Below are positions 59,668 to 64,000 of a DNA stretch of 64,000 bases, piece by piece (position 1 is the first letter of the stretch; every line of letters begins with the position of its first letter). Origin of the DNA: Actinomucor elegans (taxonomy: Eukaryota; Mucoromycota; Mucoromycetes; Mucorales; Mucoraceae); the NCBI GenBank assembly GCA_026027325.1, contig JAMSLZ010000004.1, forward strand, positions 1,364,001 to 1,428,000, read 5' to 3'. A program made the position numbers and the translations under genes. Below the pieces are notes generated by a model. That model was not told the DNA's origin, did not search any database, and worked only from the letters and a program-made list of their open reading frames with translations.

Positions 59668-59840
59668 TATCAAAGTGAATCTTATCTCTATCATTTTATA
59701 GATTATTGAGGTTCATCTTCTTATCACTTTCTATGTGAAAAAAAAGAATCATCAAGACGATGCGCTACTGGATTCGATACTGTCCAATGATTGTCAACAA
59801 GTACCAGGTATATCCGCTGTATAGGATATCTAAAGATAAG
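59668..59840 (-). promoter_or_regulatory. GATA sites upstream of purine permease
   Basis: On the permease strand, GATAAG occurs as AGATAAG (59681-59686) and TGATAAG (59720-59725), with TGATAA near 59668; AGATAAG on the plus strand lies at 59834-59840. These match HGATAR, the site of AreA/Nit2-type nitrogen regulators, which control UapA-type permeases in Aspergillus (known). No TCGG-N6-CCGA UaY-type site was seen. Confidence 0.4.
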
Positions 59841-61382
59841 ACCCTTTTATATGGGTTATTAATTAAAAGCGTGGAGTTACATCGGCATTCATTTGTATGA
59901 AATTATAGAACCTAAACTAGTTTGCTACTGAGAGCGCAACACAGACTACATTGCGAGATATAAAACTATTGAAGTAACTGGTTTGAAGCATTATTTATTA
60001 ATTATATCCCTCCCCCACAATTCGATATGGGACTAGTACATGTTTTTGATCACACACTATCCTCTGTGTAGCGGTAATAGATAAGATTACATGCATCAAA
60101 ATGTGATGTAAGTGCACTAATCAGACTAACTCCTTTAAATACCAATCAAGATGATTTTGTCATTGGACTTCCGTCAAAATATCCAATATGGTACAGATAG
60201 ATAAGCTTCTTTTCTGCTCCAGTTAATAAGATAGTACAATACACAAGATAAATCGGATAATCAATATCGATTCGATTTATCTATCTGCTTTCAAAATGAG
60301 CTAAAAATCATCATTCTTTTGATATGTATAGTATAGTACGTAGACTTTTCAGTTATCAATGCAGAGTAGAAGATATTGTTCTGTTTATTTGATATGATGG
60401 TGAGATTGAGCTATTGAACAGCATTCTTTACTATGAGTGCAGATGACAATATGACAATTGAAAGTACGTTGGACAATGTAAGGTTTATGGTGAAGCAGTA
60501 CTGATAAACGAGAGCTGTCAACCTGAAATACACAATAACATGCCATGGCTTTGTAATTTGCGTATACCATTTACAAATATCTATAATATCCAGTTGTAAG
60601 AGTTTCTTCTTCTGCCACAGTGCTGCATTTATGTGCATCAATACAAGCTTCTTTTAATGTTATTGTGGTGAAATAGTCTTGATCAAGAGTGAGTTGTGCT
60701 TAACAAAATTTAACTACTATTACTACTCAACACATTATAGGACATATATGATACTCTGACTAATGATGGCTTTCGCTGCTGTCCATCTTAGATATTAAAA
60801 CTTAACATGTATTTTAACATACAATATGAAAAGAATAGGTTGACAAATTATTATTAGCGTCAAGAAGTATCAAGGACAGAAAAGAGGTGTATAAAAGCAC
60901 AACTAGGTTTGTTGAATTGTGATAGCTTCAATGCAACAAACAGAGAACCATAACATACCGTGAACCATAACCCACAATAGTTTATTATGAAGACGACCCA
61001 ACAATATATTGAAAGGCATGCCAGTATAACATATTCTTGATTTCTACTTAATATCCGGCAAAATTTGAACTACAATCTCTTCTACTCTACGTGCCTATTC
61101 AGAATCACAATATTATTAGCAAGGATTATTGATACTTGATTTCTCGTAGAATTTAATTGTACATTTGGTGGTAGTTGGGTTATGTATGAGGCAGTACATT
61201 TCCACTTTAAAAAAAGTGACAATAACTCGAGTATATTGGTATAGAATAAAGCTTGACAAAAATAAATACGTTTATTAACCAAATATGAAAAGTCTACATA
61301 ATTAATGAATCAGCTCTGAAATATTTTACTTTTACGCTCCATAAAGTGTCAAAAGTTTGAGTTTTGACGCAGATATTCCCTT

Positions 61383-61417
<35 letters not shown>

Positions 61418-61445
61418 CATTTTCATTGCGGTATTTCACAGTGTA

Positions 61446-61480
61446 TTCCAGTTTAATATTGCATCTGATAACAATATCTG
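61446..61480 (+). repeat. R1 repeat, fragment
   Basis: Retains GTTTAATATTGCATCTGATA; 165 bp before the next copy when aligned on the CATCTG/CATTTG position. Confidence 0.4.
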
Positions 61481-61596
61481 ATGAAGCGCTGCAGTTATTG
61501 AAATTGTTAATTGATCGAAGCATACGGATTATATGATATTAAAAAATTAATATTAAGTTGCATGCATTTTATAGAAATTAGGCACAATGGTCTTTA

Positions 61597-61665
61597 AGTC
61601 TCTTGGTCAATCCCGATCAAACGTCGCATTTGGCACGTATTCCATGCTAATAATAAGTTACTACA
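61597..61665 (+). repeat. R1 repeat copy
   Basis: Contains AGTCTCTTGGTCAATCCC, then ATCAAACGTCGCATTTGGCA, then TTCCATGCTAATAATAAG. Confidence 0.5.
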
Positions 61666-62503
61666 TATGTTAAAACCTCTGTTGAGTCACATTTGGACAA
61701 ACATACTGTGTATATCCGTGTTTAACTTTAAAATACACCTATTTTATGAGCAATCCCTAGTCATCCCTAGCTTTCAGCAGACCTTAGATTCAACTAGGTC
61801 TTGAAACTTAGAATGAGAAGTGACATCCACTGAAAGCCTAATTTGGCAGTACAGCAAAGTAAGCATAAACATATTATAAAAGATATTACCTCAGTCATTA
61901 TAAAAGAGGATATATAGTCATTATTTTTTCTGGTATGTATAGTTGTCCTTGAAGTATTTATTGGAGAGTACTGCAAGATAAATGTTTATTATCTGAGTCA
62001 AATTGAATTAATAATAGCTTATTTTTGCTTCTGTTAAAGCCACTGATTATCCGTGGACGAGTTGTGGCCATGTTAATTTAAATGGTGCAGTTGCTATAAA
62101 TGTGGATTTGTTTTGTATAAGCAACTATCGTTATTGTACTAGTTTCACTATGATAACCCGCACTGTAGATAGATCTAATTAAACAGCTAGCAAGTGTAGT
62201 GCTAAAAGAGCTAAAGATTTATCAAGTTTTGATTCTGACATGAATGAATCTCCAAATACCCAAAGACTATTACGTTAATAAAAAAAATTATTTTCTTATA
62301 TTTTCAGCACGCTCACCATGTTTGCTTCTTGGTAAAGACGCTTATTCTGCTCTAATCAAAGGGTAACTTGAAGATGCTCAAAAACTGCTCAGATTAATTA
62401 TAAGGTTTCAAAGCGCTGACTCTGAATTCGATCTCGAGATGGGTTGAGCCAGAAAAAAAAAACTTTTAGATCTTATACTCTTTTTGACATAAATCAACTT
62501 AAA

Positions 62504-64000
<1,497 letters not shown>

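Larger units (their letters stand above)
59604..62503. other. 2.9-kb gene-free stretch with R1 dimer and T30 tract
   Basis: Upstream regions of the purine permease (left) and TRM4 (right) with AT-rich DNA between. It contains GATA sites near the permease, a run of ~30 T at 61386-61415, and two R1 copies. No gene supported. Confidence 0.5.

Overview
The window is eukaryotic, AT-rich and dense in short introns (about 40-100 nt, GT..AG with CTAAY-like branch sites). Its gene content is fungal: proteinase-K-like secreted proteases, a PTR2 peptide transporter, a FRE-type ferric reductase and an NCS2 purine permease. Gene style, compact introns, T-rich 5' leaders and one gene resembling an expanded uncharacterised family known from Mucorales suggest an early-diverging filamentous fungus, probably Mucoromycota (inference). 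All coding calls were made by reading and splicing the sequence by hand. Nearly every multi-exon model closes in frame; the exceptions are reported.

Layout. 0-15 kb: two paralogous secreted subtilases (2.2-3.9 kb and 13.1-14.9 kb) flank a Rag-type GTPase (GTR2/RagC) and a secreted GDSL phospholipase-B-like enzyme; a decayed transposase remnant lies at 5.2-5.9 kb. 15-26 kb: a CH-like-domain protein, the mitochondrial import chaperone TIM8 divergent to an unknown basic/acidic protein, a small single-pass membrane protein and mitochondrial EF-Tu. 26-35 kb: a PP4 regulatory-subunit-1-like HEAT protein and an uncharacterised protein with a possible degenerate nuclease-like core. 35-39 kb: a tandem array of a ~350-bp unit, then gene-free DNA. 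39-48 kb: PTR2 transporter, mitochondrial NAD+ carrier-like protein, ferric reductase. 49-64 kb: a gene-rich block biased to translation: mitochondrial EF-P, tryptophanyl-tRNA synthetase, CBS/PB1 membrane protein, UTP23, mitochondrial uS9, purine permease, and the start of TRM4.

How genes relate. Secreted proteases, phospholipase, peptide transporter, purine permease and ferric reductase form a nutrient-acquisition set, and RagC is the TORC1 nutrient switch. No operon-like or co-transferred system is evident. GATA-type sites lie upstream of the ferric reductase (one exactly matches the extended iron-repressor motif) and upstream of the purine permease.

The least expected signal is in the gene-free DNA. 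A short degenerate motif recurs about 18 times on both strands, and neighbouring copies sit about 165-180 bp apart, as if a ~172-bp satellite had decayed into scattered monomers and dimers. A separate, much younger ~350-bp tandem array shows dimeric higher-order structure. No complete new defence or mobile system was found.
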